DNA from: Labilithrix sp.
GTDB lineage: Bacteria > Myxococcota_A > Polyangia > Polyangiales > Polyangiaceae
Assembly (NCBI GenBank): GCA_019637155.1
Contig: JAHBWE010000007.1
Span: 389,694 to 453,693 of the forward strand
Length of the DNA stretch: 64,000 nt
Direction of reading: 5' to 3'
Shown here: positions 12,429-22,678 of the stretch, piece after piece
Numbering within the stretch: the first letter of the stretch is position 1
Layout of the letters: each line of letters begins with the position of its first letter
The notes under the pieces: model-generated
Told to the model about the DNA's origin: nothing
The model's input: only the letters and a program-made list of their open reading frames with translations
The model's database searches: none
Made by a program: the position numbers and the translations under genes

Positions 12429-12974
12429 CTAAAACGTGTAGATCTTGTCGGTGACGAAGCTCCAGAACCGATCCATGAGCGCGAAGAACACGGTCGCGAA
12501 CAGGGTGGTCAGGACGACGACGGTCGTCGAGTTCGTCACTTCTTTGCGGCTAGGCCAGGTGACCTTCGAGAGCTCTTCCGCCACCTCGTCCGCGTACTTC
12601 CGCGCGTCCGGCTTGCGCCAGTAGTAGACGGCGACGAGGACGCCCAGCAGGCCGGCGGCTGGGAACAAGTACTCGTCTTGCGGCTCCCCGAGCTCGGTCT
12701 TCCACTGGCCGAGGCGGTACCAGGCCGCGTGGCCGATCTTCGCGAACAAGAACGACGCGAGGAGGGCCGCGGCCATGTAGGCGCCGTAGACGTAGCGCTG
12801 GTAGCCGAGCTGGATCGGAGCATCGTCGTCCGTCACCGGACGCTCCTCCTCCTTCTCCTCCTTGGACTCGGTGGCCCGCGCGAGAGCCTTCTCGTCCGCC
12901 TGTTCCTCGGCGGCCTCTTCGCTCTCTTCTCCCTCGGAATCCGAGGCTTTTTCGAGATCTTCTTCCGTCGCCAT
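12429..12974 (-). CDS. secE: Preprotein translocase subunit SecE
   Basis: 181 residues, longer than the E. coli protein (127). A ~50-residue acidic N-terminal extension (EGEESEEAAEEQADEKALAR) precedes three predicted membrane segments (about 60-82, 103-120, 150-172). The conserved cytoplasmic helix ELSKVTWPSRKEV lies before the last segment, which is the essential SecE core. SecE clamps SecY in the translocon. Co-transcribed with nusG (15-bp gap). Confidence 0.95.
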   Translation of the reverse strand: MATEEDLEKASDSEGEESEEAAEEQADEKALARATESKEEKEEERPVTDDDAPIQLGYQRYVYGAYMAAALLASFLFAKIGHAAWYRLGQWKTELGEPQDEYLFPAAGLLGVLVAVYYWRKPDARKYADEVAEELSKVTWPSRKEVTNSTTVVVLTTLFATVFFALMDRFWSFVTDKIYTF

Positions 12975-12994
12975 CGTTGTACCGGGCCTACCCC

Positions 12995-13013
12995 GACCCT
13001 CCGGGGGAGGGTC
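12995..13013. other. GC hairpin upstream of secE
   Basis: Perfect 8-bp stem (GACCCTCC / GGAGGGTC) with a 3-nt loop, 20 bp before the secE ATG. On the plus strand it is followed by TCTCTCTAG. It could be an attenuator or a terminator for transcripts entering from the tuf side, or part of the divergent promoter region (12975-13149) shared with the Ig-repeat gene. Confidence 0.3.
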
Positions 13014-13149
13014 TCTCTAGCATCGCCCGCCGTGACGCCGCAATCGGTACGTGCAGGGAGCTCGGATGAAGTGTGTGGACGGCTCGCGTCGCCCGTTTGT
13101 GCTCGCCCCAACCTTCTGTCCTCGCGCTCTCTTCCCGTACGATTCCCTC

Positions 13150-16100
13150 GTGCTGCGCTTCATCCCCCTCTGGCTCGTCCTCTTCGTCACCGTCTTCGGC
13201 CTCGGCTGCAGCGAGCAACGCGAGACACCGCCCACCGGCATCGCGCGCAGCGCGGGCACGAAAGCGCCTCCGTATTCGCTCACCGACTCGAAGAACCCGA
13301 CCGAAGAGGGCGAGCCCTTCCAGCTCATCGCCGAGACCATGCAGGAGCCGCTCAAGGGGATCGCGTTCGCCTACGCGTGCGACACCGGCGTGACCGACTA
13401 CACGAAGTGCAAAGGTCAGTTCGAGGGCATGAGGCCGCAGGGTTGGACGCAGGTGGCCAAGTCCCGGTGGCGCTCGACGTGGAACGTCAACGAGGCGCTC
13501 AAGGAGGGCGAGTACGTCATCGTCGCGTTCTCCGACGACTTCGGTCCCTCGACCCCGCTCCCGCACAAGGTGTTGCCGCGCGGCGGTGGCGGCCAGCCGT
13601 GCTGCGAAGACGTGAAGAGCTTCGCCATCATGGACAGCCCGTCGTCGCCGTCGTTCTTCGGCACGCCGGTGACGATCGACGCCGTCTTCGAGGCGAAGCC
13701 CGGCGCGACGAGCTTCACGTCGTCGTACATCGAGTTCTACCGCAACGGCAACCTCGAGCGGACCGAGACGCCGCGCGAGAAGGCCTTCGGCAGCGGCATC
13801 TACGTCGCGTCGACCACGTTCGCGCTCCTCCCGGTCGGCCAGCACGACGTGAAGGCGCGCCTCGTGATCACGCTCGACGGCAGCACGTTCGACGCGAGCC
13901 TGCCGAAGCCGCACGACGTCGAGAAGCTCGAGACGTCGACGACCGTGACAGGCCCGGCCACGTCGACGGTCGGGCAGCTCGTCACGTTCACCGCGTCGTT
14001 CACCGCCGTCCCGATCGGCGGCAAGATCGACTTCTACGACGGCGTCGCCGCGCCGTCGCCGTTCGACTCCGCCACCGTCAGCCCGAACCACACGACCGCG
14101 ACCGGATCGACGAACAAGCTCCCGGCCGGCGAGCGCAGCATCGTCGCGCGCTACACGCCGAACCAGCCGGAGAACGTGAAGGGCAGCCAAGGCTCGATGG
14201 CGCATACGGTGGACAAGGCCAACTCGCAGCTCACCCTCTCCTCGGGCACGAACCCGTCCATCGTCGGGCAGAGCGTCGACTTCACCGCCGCGGTGACGTG
14301 CGCGGCGGGCGCGCCGACCGGCTCGATCAGCTTCAACTTCGGCGACGGCTCGATCGTCGAGGCACCCATCACGGGCGGCAGCGCGGTGGCGCCTCACGTC
14401 TTCGCGACGGAGAGCGCGGGCTACGCCGTGTCCGCGAGCTGGACCGGCGACGTGAAGTGCAAGGGCAGCAACGGGAGCCTGTCGCAGGTCGTGAACAAAG
14501 CCGGCGCGTCGCTCGTGGTCACGGGGCCGAGCACGGCGTCGTACGGCGACAACGTCACCTTCACCGCGACGCTCTCGACGCCGGGCGCGACGCCGACCGG
14601 GAGCGTCAAGTTCTCGTGGGTCAGCGGCGGGACCACCACGCCGTTCGGGACCGCGACGCTCGAGCCGACCCCCGGCGGCGCCAAGGCGAGCGCGTCGATC
14701 TCGACCCTCGCCGGCCAGGTCGCGCCCTACACGATCACGGCCGAGTACGGCGGCGACGCCAACTACGCGTCGGCGACGGCTTCCACGTCGATCACGATCA
14801 ACCCGAAAGCGACGACAACGACGGTAACGACGAACAAGCCCGCGGGCACCGTCTACGGCGAGCTGGTGAACCTCACCGCGACCGTCGTCCGCGCGACCCC
14901 GGGCGGCGCCGGCGCGCCGACCGGCACGGTCTCGTTCTACTCCGGCAGCACGACCGGCCCCGTCCTCGGCGGCGGCCCCGTCGCGCTCGTGGGCACCACC
15001 GCCGTGCTGTCCATCGCCACGCTGAGCGTCAACAACCACGACATCGTCGCCGTCTTCACGCCCGCGACGGGGCAGCCCGCGCTGAACTGGGCGAGCAGCA
15101 ACAACAGCCTCGCGCCGCTCGTGCAGCAGGTGCGGAGGGCCTCCACCGCCACCGTAACGATCACGTCGAACAGCCCGTCCGGCACCGGCGCGCCGGTCAC
15201 GTTCACCGCGACCGTCACCGCCACCGCGCCGGGAGCGGAGCCCGCCGGCGGCAACACGATCGCCGGCGGCGCGACGGTGACGTTCAAGGACGGCGCGACG
15301 ACGCTCGGCACCGGGACCGCGGGCGCGAGCTCGACCTGGACCTACACGACGAGCGACCTCACGGCGGGGACGCACACGATCACGGCGGAGTACGGCGGGA
15401 ACGCGAGCTTCTCCCCGTCGACGTCGCCTCCGATCACGCAGGCGGTCGAGGCGGGCGCTCCGTCGATCGTGCTGACCGCGTCGAAGTCGCCGTCGGTCTT
15501 CGGCGAGAGCGTCACCTTCACCGCCGCGGTGACGAAGCCGACCGGCGAGGCGACGGGCAACGTCACGTTCAAGGACGGCGCGACCACGATCGGCACCGTC
15601 CCGATCGCGAACGGCAGCGCCTCGCTCCCGGTGTCGAACCTGAGCGCGGGGGTCCACGCGATCCAGGCGGCCTACGAGACCGCGACCTCGACCCTCGCGC
15701 ACTCGGTCAACACGGCGGGGACGGCGACGACGCTCACGTCGAGCCTCAACCCGTCCGTCTTCGGCCAGTCCACGACCCTCACCGCGAAGGTGACGTCCGC
15801 CACCACCGCGATCCCGACCGGCTCCGTCGTCTTCAAGAGCGGCGGCGTCGCGATCGCGACCGCGACCCTCGACGCGAGCGGCAGCGCGACCACGCCGTTC
15901 ACCGCTCCCTCCGGCGGCACGCACCCGGTCGCGGCGGAGTACGCCGGTGACTCGAACTTCGGCGCGAGCTCCGACGCCCTCGATCAGGTGGTGAGCCGCG
16001 CAGAGTCGGCGCTCTCCCTCGCCGCGTCGGCGAACCCGTCGCGCCTCGGCTCGAACGTGACGTTCACCGCGACGGTGAGCGCGGTCGCGCCCGCGACGGC

Positions 16101-17082
16101 GATCCCGACCGGCGAGGTCGTCTTCACCGACGACGGGACGGAGATCGGCCGCAGCGACGTCGGCGCGAGCGGCGCGGCGTCGCTCACGCTGTCGTCGCTC
16201 GGCGAGGGCGCGCACACGATCGGGGCGTCCTTCGCGCAGACGAGCGACTTCGGCGCTTCGAGCGCGACGCTCCCGCACACGGTCAGCCAGAACGCGACCG
16301 CGATCAGCGTCGCGTCGTCGCCGTCGCCCTCGAAGTTCGGCGCCGTCGTCACGATCACCGCGACGCTCGGCGGCGCGACGACGACGCCGACCGGGAGCGT
16401 CACCTTCAAGGCCGGCGCGAGCACGCTCGCCACGGTGGCGGTCGACGCGAGCGGCCTCGCGACGACGACGACGAACGCGCTCCCGTTCGGGGACACCCTC
16501 GTCGTCGCGGAGTACGGCGGCGACACGAACAACGATCCGGGCTCGGCGAGCACGACCCACGTCGTCGAGAAGGGCTCGACCACGATCGCGGTCGTGTCCT
16601 CCGCGAACCCGGCGACCGCGGGCGCGACGGTCGCCTTCAACGCGACCGTCCTCGCCGGCGGCGCGAGCATCACCGGCGAGATCGAGTTCCTCGACGGCGC
16701 GACCACGCTCGGCACGGTCGCGATCAGCGGCGGCTCCGCGACCTTCACGACGTCGACGCTGACCCTCGGCACCCACCCGATCACGGCGCGCTACCTCGGC
16801 AGCACGCAGCTCGACGGCAGCACGTCCGACGTCCTCTCGCAGGAGATCGTGGCGGCGGCGACGCCCGACGGCGGCGCGCCGGGCGGCCCGTCGACCCCCG
16901 GCCCGGGCGCGTCGTCCCCCGACGCCGCGACCACGCCGCCGATCTCGGTCGGCCCGCAAGGCCCGACGACCTCGGACGGCGGCGGCTGCTCGACGACCCC
17001 GCGCGGCGCGCCCGGAGCCCTCGGCGGCGCCGCCGCGCTCCTCGCCTTCGCGTCCCTCGCGCTGCGCCGCCGCAAGCGCTGA
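13150..17082 (+). CDS. Ig-like repeat lipoprotein with MYXO-CTERM tail
   Basis: 1310 residues from the GTG at 13150, chosen because it opens MLRFIPLWLVLFVTVFGLGC, a lipoprotein signal with lipobox; an upstream in-frame ATG adds an unlikely leader. After an N-terminal region (to ~residue 260) I count ten ~85-95-residue bacterial Ig-like domains of the group 3 type, each with NPS..G..VTFTATV, a PTGxVxFxDG turn and HxITAxYxGDxNF. The C-terminus has a Pro/Ser linker then GGGCSTTPRGAP, one hydrophobic helix and RRRKR: the MYXO-CTERM sorting signal. Predicted cell-surface adhesin or matrix protein. It is inserted, on the opposite strand, between tRNA-Trp/tuf and secE. Confidence 0.85.
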   Translation: MLRFIPLWLVLFVTVFGLGCSEQRETPPTGIARSAGTKAPPYSLTDSKNPTEEGEPFQLIAETMQEPLKGIAFAYACDTGVTDYTKCKGQFEGMRPQGWTQVAKSRWRSTWNVNEALKEGEYVIVAFSDDFGPSTPLPHKVLPRGGGGQPCCEDVKSFAIMDSPSSPSFFGTPVTIDAVFEAKPGATSFTSSYIEFYRNGNLERTETPREKAFGSGIYVASTTFALLPVGQHDVKARLVITLDGSTFDASLPKPHDVEKLETSTTVTGPATSTVGQLVTFTASFTAVPIGGKIDFYDGVAAPSPFDSATVSPNHTTATGSTNKLPAGERSIVARYTPNQPENVKGSQGSMAHTVDKANSQLTLSSGTNPSIVGQSVDFTAAVTCAAGAPTGSISFNFGDGSIVEAPITGGSAVAPHVFATESAGYAVSASWTGDVKCKGSNGSLSQVVNKAGASLVVTGPSTASYGDNVTFTATLSTPGATPTGSVKFSWVSGGTTTPFGTATLEPTPGGAKASASISTLAGQVAPYTITAEYGGDANYASATASTSITINPKATTTTVTTNKPAGTVYGELVNLTATVVRATPGGAGAPTGTVSFYSGSTTGPVLGGGPVALVGTTAVLSIATLSVNNHDIVAVFTPATGQPALNWASSNNSLAPLVQQVRRASTATVTITSNSPSGTGAPVTFTATVTATAPGAEPAGGNTIAGGATVTFKDGATTLGTGTAGASSTWTYTTSDLTAGTHTITAEYGGNASFSPSTSPPITQAVEAGAPSIVLTASKSPSVFGESVTFTAAVTKPTGEATGNVTFKDGATTIGTVPIANGSASLPVSNLSAGVHAIQAAYETATSTLAHSVNTAGTATTLTSSLNPSVFGQSTTLTAKVTSATTAIPTGSVVFKSGGVAIATATLDASGSATTPFTAPSGGTHPVAAEYAGDSNFGASSDALDQVVSRAESALSLAASANPSRLGSNVTFTATVSAVAPATAIPTGEVVFTDDGTEIGRSDVGASGAASLTLSSLGEGAHTIGASFAQTSDFGASSATLPHTVSQNATAISVASSPSPSKFGAVVTITATLGGATTTPTGSVTFKAGASTLATVAVDASGLATTTTNALPFGDTLVVAEYGGDTNNDPGSASTTHVVEKGSTTIAVVSSANPATAGATVAFNATVLAGGASITGEIEFLDGATTLGTVAISGGSATFTTSTLTLGTHPITARYLGSTQLDGSTSDVLSQEIVAAATPDGGAPGGPSTPGPGASSPDAATTPPISVGPQGPTTSDGGGCSTTPRGAPGALGGAAALLAFASLALRRRKR

Positions 17083-17134
17083 GCCCGCGGGCCGGGCAGC
17101 ACGCCGCCGGCTTCAGCGGCATGAACGCCCAACG

Positions 17135-17171
17135 ACGAAGCGCCGCAGGCACGGGGCCGGCGGCGCTTCGT
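17135..17171. terminator. Strong hairpin, probably bidirectional terminator
   Basis: Perfect 12-bp stem: ACGAAGCGCCGC (17135-17146) and GCGGCGCTTCGT (17160-17171), loop of 13 nt. It lies between the end of the Ig-repeat gene on the plus strand and the 3' end of tRNA-Trp on the minus strand, so it can end both transcripts. A short T-rich run (TTCTTCG) follows on the plus strand. Confidence 0.6.
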
Positions 17172-17177
17172 TCTTCG

Positions 17178-17253
17178 TGGCAGGGGCTGAGGGGCTCGAA
17201 CCCACGACCTGCGGATTTGGAATCCGCTGCTCTACCAACTGAGCTAAACCCCT
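17178..17253 (-). tRNA. tRNA-Trp(CCA)
   Basis: Full cloverleaf: acceptor AGGGGTT/AGCCCCT, D arm, anticodon stem GCGGA/TCCGC with loop TTCCAAA (anticodon CCA), T loop TTCGAGC. The 3' CCA is encoded, unlike the other four tRNAs here. It follows rpmG, as in many bacteria where tRNA-Trp sits between rpmG and secE. Confidence 0.95.
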
Positions 17254-17284
17254 TCGAGCCGCGCGCTTGGTGATGACGGCGCGG

Positions 17285-17446
17285 CTACTTCGTCTCCTTG
17301 TGGACCGTGTGGCGGTTGCACTTGGGGCAGTGCTTCTTGAGGGAGAGCTGCCCCTGTTGCTCCTTCTTCCGCGTGGTCCGGTAGTTCCGTGACTCGCACT
17401 CCGAGCAGACGAGAGCGATCTCGATGCGCCCGGAGTGCGTCGACAT
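17285..17446 (-). CDS. rpmG: 50S ribosomal protein L33
   Basis: 53 residues, usual length. Starts MSTHSGRIEIALVCSECESR and ends PKCNRHTVHKETK; the two CxxC pairs (CSEC, CPKC) show that this is the zinc-binding C+ form. It lies 12 bp after the tuf stop and 31 bp before tRNA-Trp on the same strand. Confidence 0.95.
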   Translation of the reverse strand: MSTHSGRIEIALVCSECESRNYRTTRKKEQQGQLSLKKHCPKCNRHTVHKETK

Positions 17447-17458
17447 GGCGGAACGCGC

Positions 17459-18649
<1,191 letters not shown>

Positions 18650-18692
18650 TATCGAGTCTCCTGCTCGTCGTCGCGTCGCGGTGGTGATGCTG

Positions 18693-18764
<72 letters not shown>

Positions 18765-18814
18765 TTGTCGTGTCGTCGTGTCTCTAAGAAAGTCGTCCTG
18801 AGTCCTAAGCTTCG

Positions 18815-18887
18815 AGCGGGAGACCGGGTTCGAACCGGCGACGTTCAGCTTGGAAGGCTGACGCTCTACCAACTGAGCTACTCCCGC
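18815..18887 (-). tRNA. tRNA-Gly(TCC)
   Basis: Acceptor GCGGGAG/CTCCCGC, anticodon stem TCAGC/GCTGA, loop CTTCCAA (anticodon TCC), T loop TTCGAAC. CCA not encoded. Corresponds to glyT in the E. coli tufB cluster. Confidence 0.95.
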
Positions 18888-18898
18888 ATGGTCACGAG

Positions 18899-18980
18899 TG
18901 GAGGGTGTTGGATTCGAACCAACGTAGGCATAGCCGGCAGATTTACAGTCTGCTCCCTTTGGCCGCTCGGGCAACCCTCC
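18899..18980 (-). tRNA. tRNA-Tyr(GTA)
   Basis: 82 nt with a long variable arm, as expected of a class II tRNA. Acceptor GGAGGGT/ACCCTCC, anticodon stem GCAGA/TCTGC, loop CTGTAAA (anticodon GTA), T loop TTCGAAT. Only 11 bp separate it from tRNA-Gly. Corresponds to tyrU in E. coli. Confidence 0.95.
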
Positions 18981-19024
18981 GCAATCTTTGTCTTTTAAGT
19001 CGTCCTAAGCTTCCTCTACCTTCG

Positions 19025-19097
19025 AGCTAGCGAGGGGACTTGAACCCCTAACCGCCTGTTTACAAAACAGGTGCTCTACCGACTGAGCTACGCCAGC
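19025..19097 (-). tRNA. tRNA-Thr(TGT)
   Basis: Acceptor GCTGGCG/CGCTAGC (one G-U pair), anticodon stem CCTGT/ACAGG, loop TTTGTAA (anticodon TGT), T loop TTCAAGT. First gene of the tRNA-tuf transcript, equivalent to thrU. Confidence 0.95.
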
Positions 19098-19167
19098 ATA
19101 GTCCCTGTTTAGTGGGGGCCGCGGAAGTTAGCCGAACGCCACGCACCATTCAAGCCAAGACGGGAAC

Positions 19168-19198
19168 TAGGGTTCGCACTCCCGGATCCCGCTGTCAA
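19168..19198 (-). promoter_or_regulatory. Possible promoter of the tRNA-tuf operon
   Basis: A consensus TTGACA (19198-19193) lies ~95 bp upstream of the first tRNA on the minus strand. The -10 region at 17-19 bp spacing (GAACCC / AACCCT) is poor, so only the -35 element is convincing. Confidence 0.3.
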
Positions 19199-19226
19199 TA
19201 CAGGCCGCGCTCACGGCCGGTGGCGG

Positions 19227-20396
19227 CTACTTCGCGCTCGCCTTGGCCGCCTCGTCCGCGGCCTTCTTCTTCATGATCTCGAGCGTCTTCTCGAGCGTCT
19301 CCTCCGTGTACGGGAACGTCTTGAGGATCGCCTTCTCCTGCTCGAGCGCCTCCTCCATCTCCTTCTTCGCCTCCTCCGCGCGCTTCATCCACGCCGTCGC
19401 GACGCCCTGCATCTCCGGCTTCGAGCCGAGCGCGAGCGTGCGCTTCATCATCTCGATCCCCTTGTCGAGGAGCGCGCGGTAGCGCACGTGCATGATGCCG
19501 TAGAAGAGCTGCTTGTCGCTGTCGGTCTTCGCCTTCTCCGTCGGCGGGATCATCATCAGGTGCTGGTGGAGCGTGCGGTACATCTGGCCGACGCGGACGC
19601 CGCTCATCGCCGCCCAGTGGAGGTCGACCGAGCGGATCGCGTCGGCGTACGAGGACTGCGCGTCGAGCAGGTACTGGCACCGCATCTCGAGCTGACGCAC
19701 GAAGTCGGGCGGCGGCGGGTTCAGCACGATCTTCTCGGACTTCGTCTTCCGGATCTCGCCCTGCGCGTACTTGAGCATCGCCGCCGCGACGGGCAGCTGT
19801 CCGGTCGCGCCGAACCGCGTCTCCTCGACGATGTCGAGCCCCTCGTTCACGTCCTTCGCCGCGCCCGCCTCGTCGCCGGTGGTGATGCGCGCGAGCCCGC
19901 GCGCCCCGAGCCCGAGCATCTTGTCGGCGGGCTCGAGGCTCGGCCGCGCGAGGATGCGGTCGCCGGTCTCGCCGAGCGCCTTCCAGTCTTCGAGGTACGC
20001 GTCGAGCGACACCTCGCGCGCGAGCGCGCTGCGGGCGTTCGGATCGTCGGGGAAGCGCGTCGACACCTCGCGGAAGCGCGCGCGCGCCTTCTCGCGCTCG
20101 CCGATGCCCTCGTACGCGAGCGCGAGGTCGTAGAGCACGGCGGGATCGTTCGCGGAGGCGGGGTCTCCCGCGAGGAGCGCCTCGAACGCGTCGACCGCCT
20201 CCTGCCAGCTCTGCGCGAGGAGCGCGTGCTCGCCGCGCGCGCGGAGCTCCTTCGCGGTGCCTTGCACCTTCGTCGAGATGATCTGGTTCGACGCCTCGAT
20301 CTTGGTCGGCGTCTTCGGCTCCGCCGGCGCCGCTGCGGCCGGCGCGCACCCTGCGATCGCGACGGCCACGATCGCCAACCCGCGACGAAGAAACAT
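19227..20396 (-). CDS. TPR-type lipoprotein
   Basis: 389 residues from the ATG at 20396, which gives MFLRRGLAIVAVAIAGC, a lipoprotein signal with an IAGC lipobox. Helical repeats follow (LLAQSWQEAVDAFEALLAGD, then DPAVLYDLALAYEGIGEREK), typical of tetratricopeptide repeats, and the C-terminus is a highly charged Ala/Glu/Lys helix. Probably an outer-membrane-anchored scaffold. Specific role unknown. Transcribed toward the tRNA-tuf operon, 130 bp before it. Confidence 0.75.
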   Translation of the reverse strand: MFLRRGLAIVAVAIAGCAPAAAAPAEPKTPTKIEASNQIISTKVQGTAKELRARGEHALLAQSWQEAVDAFEALLAGDPASANDPAVLYDLALAYEGIGEREKARARFREVSTRFPDDPNARSALAREVSLDAYLEDWKALGETGDRILARPSLEPADKMLGLGARGLARITTGDEAGAAKDVNEGLDIVEETRFGATGQLPVAAAMLKYAQGEIRKTKSEKIVLNPPPPDFVRQLEMRCQYLLDAQSSYADAIRSVDLHWAAMSGVRVGQMYRTLHQHLMMIPPTEKAKTDSDKQLFYGIMHVRYRALLDKGIEMMKRTLALGSKPEMQGVATAWMKRAEEAKKEMEEALEQEKAILKTFPYTEETLEKTLEIMKKKAADEAAKASAK

Positions 20397-20551
20397 CTTT
20401 CGAGCATAAGCCTCGCGGCGCCGAGGAGCGACGTGCAAGAGACGCGGCCGCCCCTGGCCGCCGCGCGAGCAAGTGTTACCGAGATCGTCGTCGGGGGACG
20501 GATGGCGAACGGCCAGCCCGTGAGTGACCGGCATTCGGAGGTCCAGGACGC

Positions 20552-20755
20552 ATGAAGCTCTCGCATCTCAGCACGCGTGATCTCGAGGCCCAGGCGCAGC
20601 GCATCGAGGCGCAGCTCAAGAAGCTCGCCCACCGCCCGCGCCCAACCCCCTCCGAACGCACGCTGACAGCCGAGCTCAAACGCATGCGCCTGAGCCTCAA
20701 AGACCAGCTTCAACGCAGGGACTTCGCCCCTGCACCCCGCTCGCGCGATGCATAA
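20552..20755 (+). CDS. Small coiled-coil protein, YdcH/DUF465-like
   Basis: 67 residues, no signal peptide: MKLSHLSTRDLEAQAQRIEA then a short HRPRPTPSE break and LTAELKRMRLSLKDQLQRR. The helix-break-helix pattern with ELKRxRLxLKD resembles the YdcH (DUF465) family. Starts after AGGACGC. Function unknown for the family. Confidence 0.55.
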   Translation: MKLSHLSTRDLEAQAQRIEAQLKKLAHRPRPTPSERTLTAELKRMRLSLKDQLQRRDFAPAPRSRDA

Positions 20756-20799
20756 GAACGTCAGAACGTTTTGATGCCGCGCGCTCGCGTTCGACGCGG

Positions 20800-21321
20800 C
20801 TACTTCTTCGCGGGAGGGTCCGGGGCGGTGTCGTCTTCCTCGGGCGTTGGCTCGGGGTCGGGCTTGGGCTCGGGCTTCTTCGGCTTCGAGCGCGCGGGCT
20901 TCTCGGGCTTCTCCGGCTCCGGGGCGGCGGCGGGCTCGGTGCGCTCGTTGACGAGGTTCGCGGTCGAGGCTTCGTCGAAGACGATCTTGTTCAGCTCGTC
21001 GAGCGTGGCGGCGACCTTCGCCTTGCGCTCGGGGCCGAGCGCGCCCGGCGTCGCCTCCTCGACGCCGCGCGCGACCGCGAGCCAGTGGCGCGCGTCCGCC
21101 TTGTAGCCGACGCTGTAGTCGGCCATGCCGCGGACGAAGGCGTACGTCGCCTGCTCGGTCGCGGAGAGCCGCTGGAAGTCGGGCTCGATGTCGCGAAGGA
21201 TCGCGATCGAGCGATCGTGATCCTTCTGCTCGAACGCCCGCTCGCCGCGCGCGAGCTGGTCGCGGTACGTCGTGCAGGCGACGACGCCGCCGAGGAGAAC
21301 CGCAAAGACGGACGCGCGCAT
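20800..21321 (-). CDS. Putative lipoprotein with Pro-rich tail
   Basis: 173 residues from the ATG at 21321: MRASVFAVLLGGVVAC gives a signal peptide and lipobox. A helical TPR-like body (ARGERAFEQKDHDRSIAILR) is followed by a ~50-residue tail rich in Pro, Lys and Glu (PEKPEKPARSKPKKPEPKPD) likely to cross the periplasm or bind peptidoglycan. It starts 4 bp after the stop of the phosphoesterase upstream, so the two form an operon. No family name. Confidence 0.7.
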   Translation of the reverse strand: MRASVFAVLLGGVVACTTYRDQLARGERAFEQKDHDRSIAILRDIEPDFQRLSATEQATYAFVRGMADYSVGYKADARHWLAVARGVEEATPGALGPERKAKVAATLDELNKIVFDEASTANLVNERTEPAAAPEPEKPEKPARSKPKKPEPKPDPEPTPEEDDTAPDPPAKK

Positions 21322-21325
21322 GCGC

Positions 21326-22648
21326 TCAGTATCGCCGACGCCGCACCGCGTACGCAACGAGCGCCAGCGCCCACGGGAACGCGGCGCCGGCGCCGCGCGC
21401 GTCGCCCGCCGCGCGGCAGGAGCAGCGTGGAGACGGCGCGGCCCCGGGCGCGGGCGCCTTCTCCGGCTCGCCCAGCGCCGGCGCGCCGCCGTCGGGCGGC
21501 GTCGCCGCGAGGTCGCCGCAGAACCAGCCCTCCGCGTCCTTCGAGAGCGCGCACCGCTCGATGCGCGAGCCGTCGGCGCGGAGGGCGGTGAGCTGCATCA
21601 CGCGCGGGCCGACGTCGGCCTCGACGAAGTGATGGACCGTCTCGCTCTTGCGCGACTCCGGGATGCGCGCGCGCAGCTTGTAGAGCGGCGCGCCTCCGCC
21701 TCCGCTGACGACGAACGGGAGCCCCGCGCCGAGGCCGCGCTCGTAGACGTGATCGTGCCCCGAGAGCACGAGGTCGACCCCGTGCCGCTTGAAGAGCGCG
21801 GGGACGCCGCGCTCGTGGAGGCGGGGGTTGCCGCCGTGCGGGCCGCTCGACCACGGACCGTGATGCACGACGACGACGCGCCACGTGAGGCCCTTCTCGC
21901 CGTCCGCGTCGGACAGGACCTTCTCGAGCCAGCTGCGCTCGGCGCTCGCCGGCTTGAAGTGATCGAGGCCGTTCAGGAGGAAGAAGCGCGTGCTCCCCCA
22001 GCGGAAGGTGTGATTGAGGTGCTCCGGCTTCGCGACGCGCTCGCCGTTCGGCGGGCCGAAGAACTTCACGTAGCTCACGCCGGAGCCGTCGACGAGCTCG
22101 TGGTTGCCGACCGCGGAGACGAGGACACGCGCTTCGAGGAGCGGCGCCTCGATCTCGAAGAACCGCTGCCACTGCGGGAGCGAGCCGCCGTTCTCGACGA
22201 AGTCGCCGGTGTGGATGAGGAGATCGGCCGGCGACGCGACCATCGCGCGCACGACCCCCGCGTGGGCGGCGTCGTCGGTGCGGTTGTCGCCGTAGACGAG
22301 GAAGCGGAACGGCGTCGTCGTGTCGTCGGGCGGCGCGGTGGTGAACGACGCGAGCTTCGACGCGTCGCCAGCGTGGACCGAGTACGTGTAGCGCGTCGCC
22401 GGCGCCAGCGCGTCGAGCGCGAACGCGTGGAGCGCCTTCACGTCCGCGTCCTGCATCGTCCGCGCGGCGCCTCCGTCCGCGCCGGCGTTCACCTCGAGCG
22501 AGGCGGCGCTCGGCGGATCGACCTCGACGCGGACGACCGCGCTCGTCGTCCCGACGCGCTGCACCCACGGGCCCTTCGTGATACGCGCCTGCGCCGGCGC
22601 GGCGTGGAGCGCGACCACCGCGACGAGGGAGAACCGAAGACGAGTCAT
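21326..22648 (-). CDS. Exported purple-acid-phosphatase-like metallophosphoesterase, MYXO-CTERM
   Basis: 440 residues from the ATG at 22648; signal peptide MTRLRFSLVAVVALHAAPAQA. An N-terminal Fn3-like domain (ITKGPWVQRVGTTSAVVRVE) precedes a calcineurin-like catalytic domain: VYGDNRTD, IHTGDFVENGG, VGNHE, VVVHHGPW, LSGHDHVYERG supply the metal ligands. The C-terminus (RCSCRAAGDARG, hydrophobic helix, RRRRY) is a MYXO-CTERM signal for surface anchoring. Divergent from the Ser/Thr kinase 30 bp away, so the two may share control. Confidence 0.85.
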   Translation of the reverse strand: MTRLRFSLVAVVALHAAPAQARITKGPWVQRVGTTSAVVRVEVDPPSAASLEVNAGADGGAARTMQDADVKALHAFALDALAPATRYTYSVHAGDASKLASFTTAPPDDTTTPFRFLVYGDNRTDDAAHAGVVRAMVASPADLLIHTGDFVENGGSLPQWQRFFEIEAPLLEARVLVSAVGNHELVDGSGVSYVKFFGPPNGERVAKPEHLNHTFRWGSTRFFLLNGLDHFKPASAERSWLEKVLSDADGEKGLTWRVVVVHHGPWSSGPHGGNPRLHERGVPALFKRHGVDLVLSGHDHVYERGLGAGLPFVVSGGGGAPLYKLRARIPESRKSETVHHFVEADVGPRVMQLTALRADGSRIERCALSKDAEGWFCGDLAATPPDGGAPALGEPEKAPAPGAAPSPRCSCRAAGDARGAGAAFPWALALVAYAVRRRRY

Positions 22649-22678
22649 CTCCGCCGCGAAGAAGTACACTATTCGCGG

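Noticed and set aside
12988..16959. A 1323-codon open frame opposite the Ig-repeat gene
   Set aside because: Low-complexity Arg/Ala sequence; the plus strand encodes recognisable Ig domains, a signal and a MYXO-CTERM tail.
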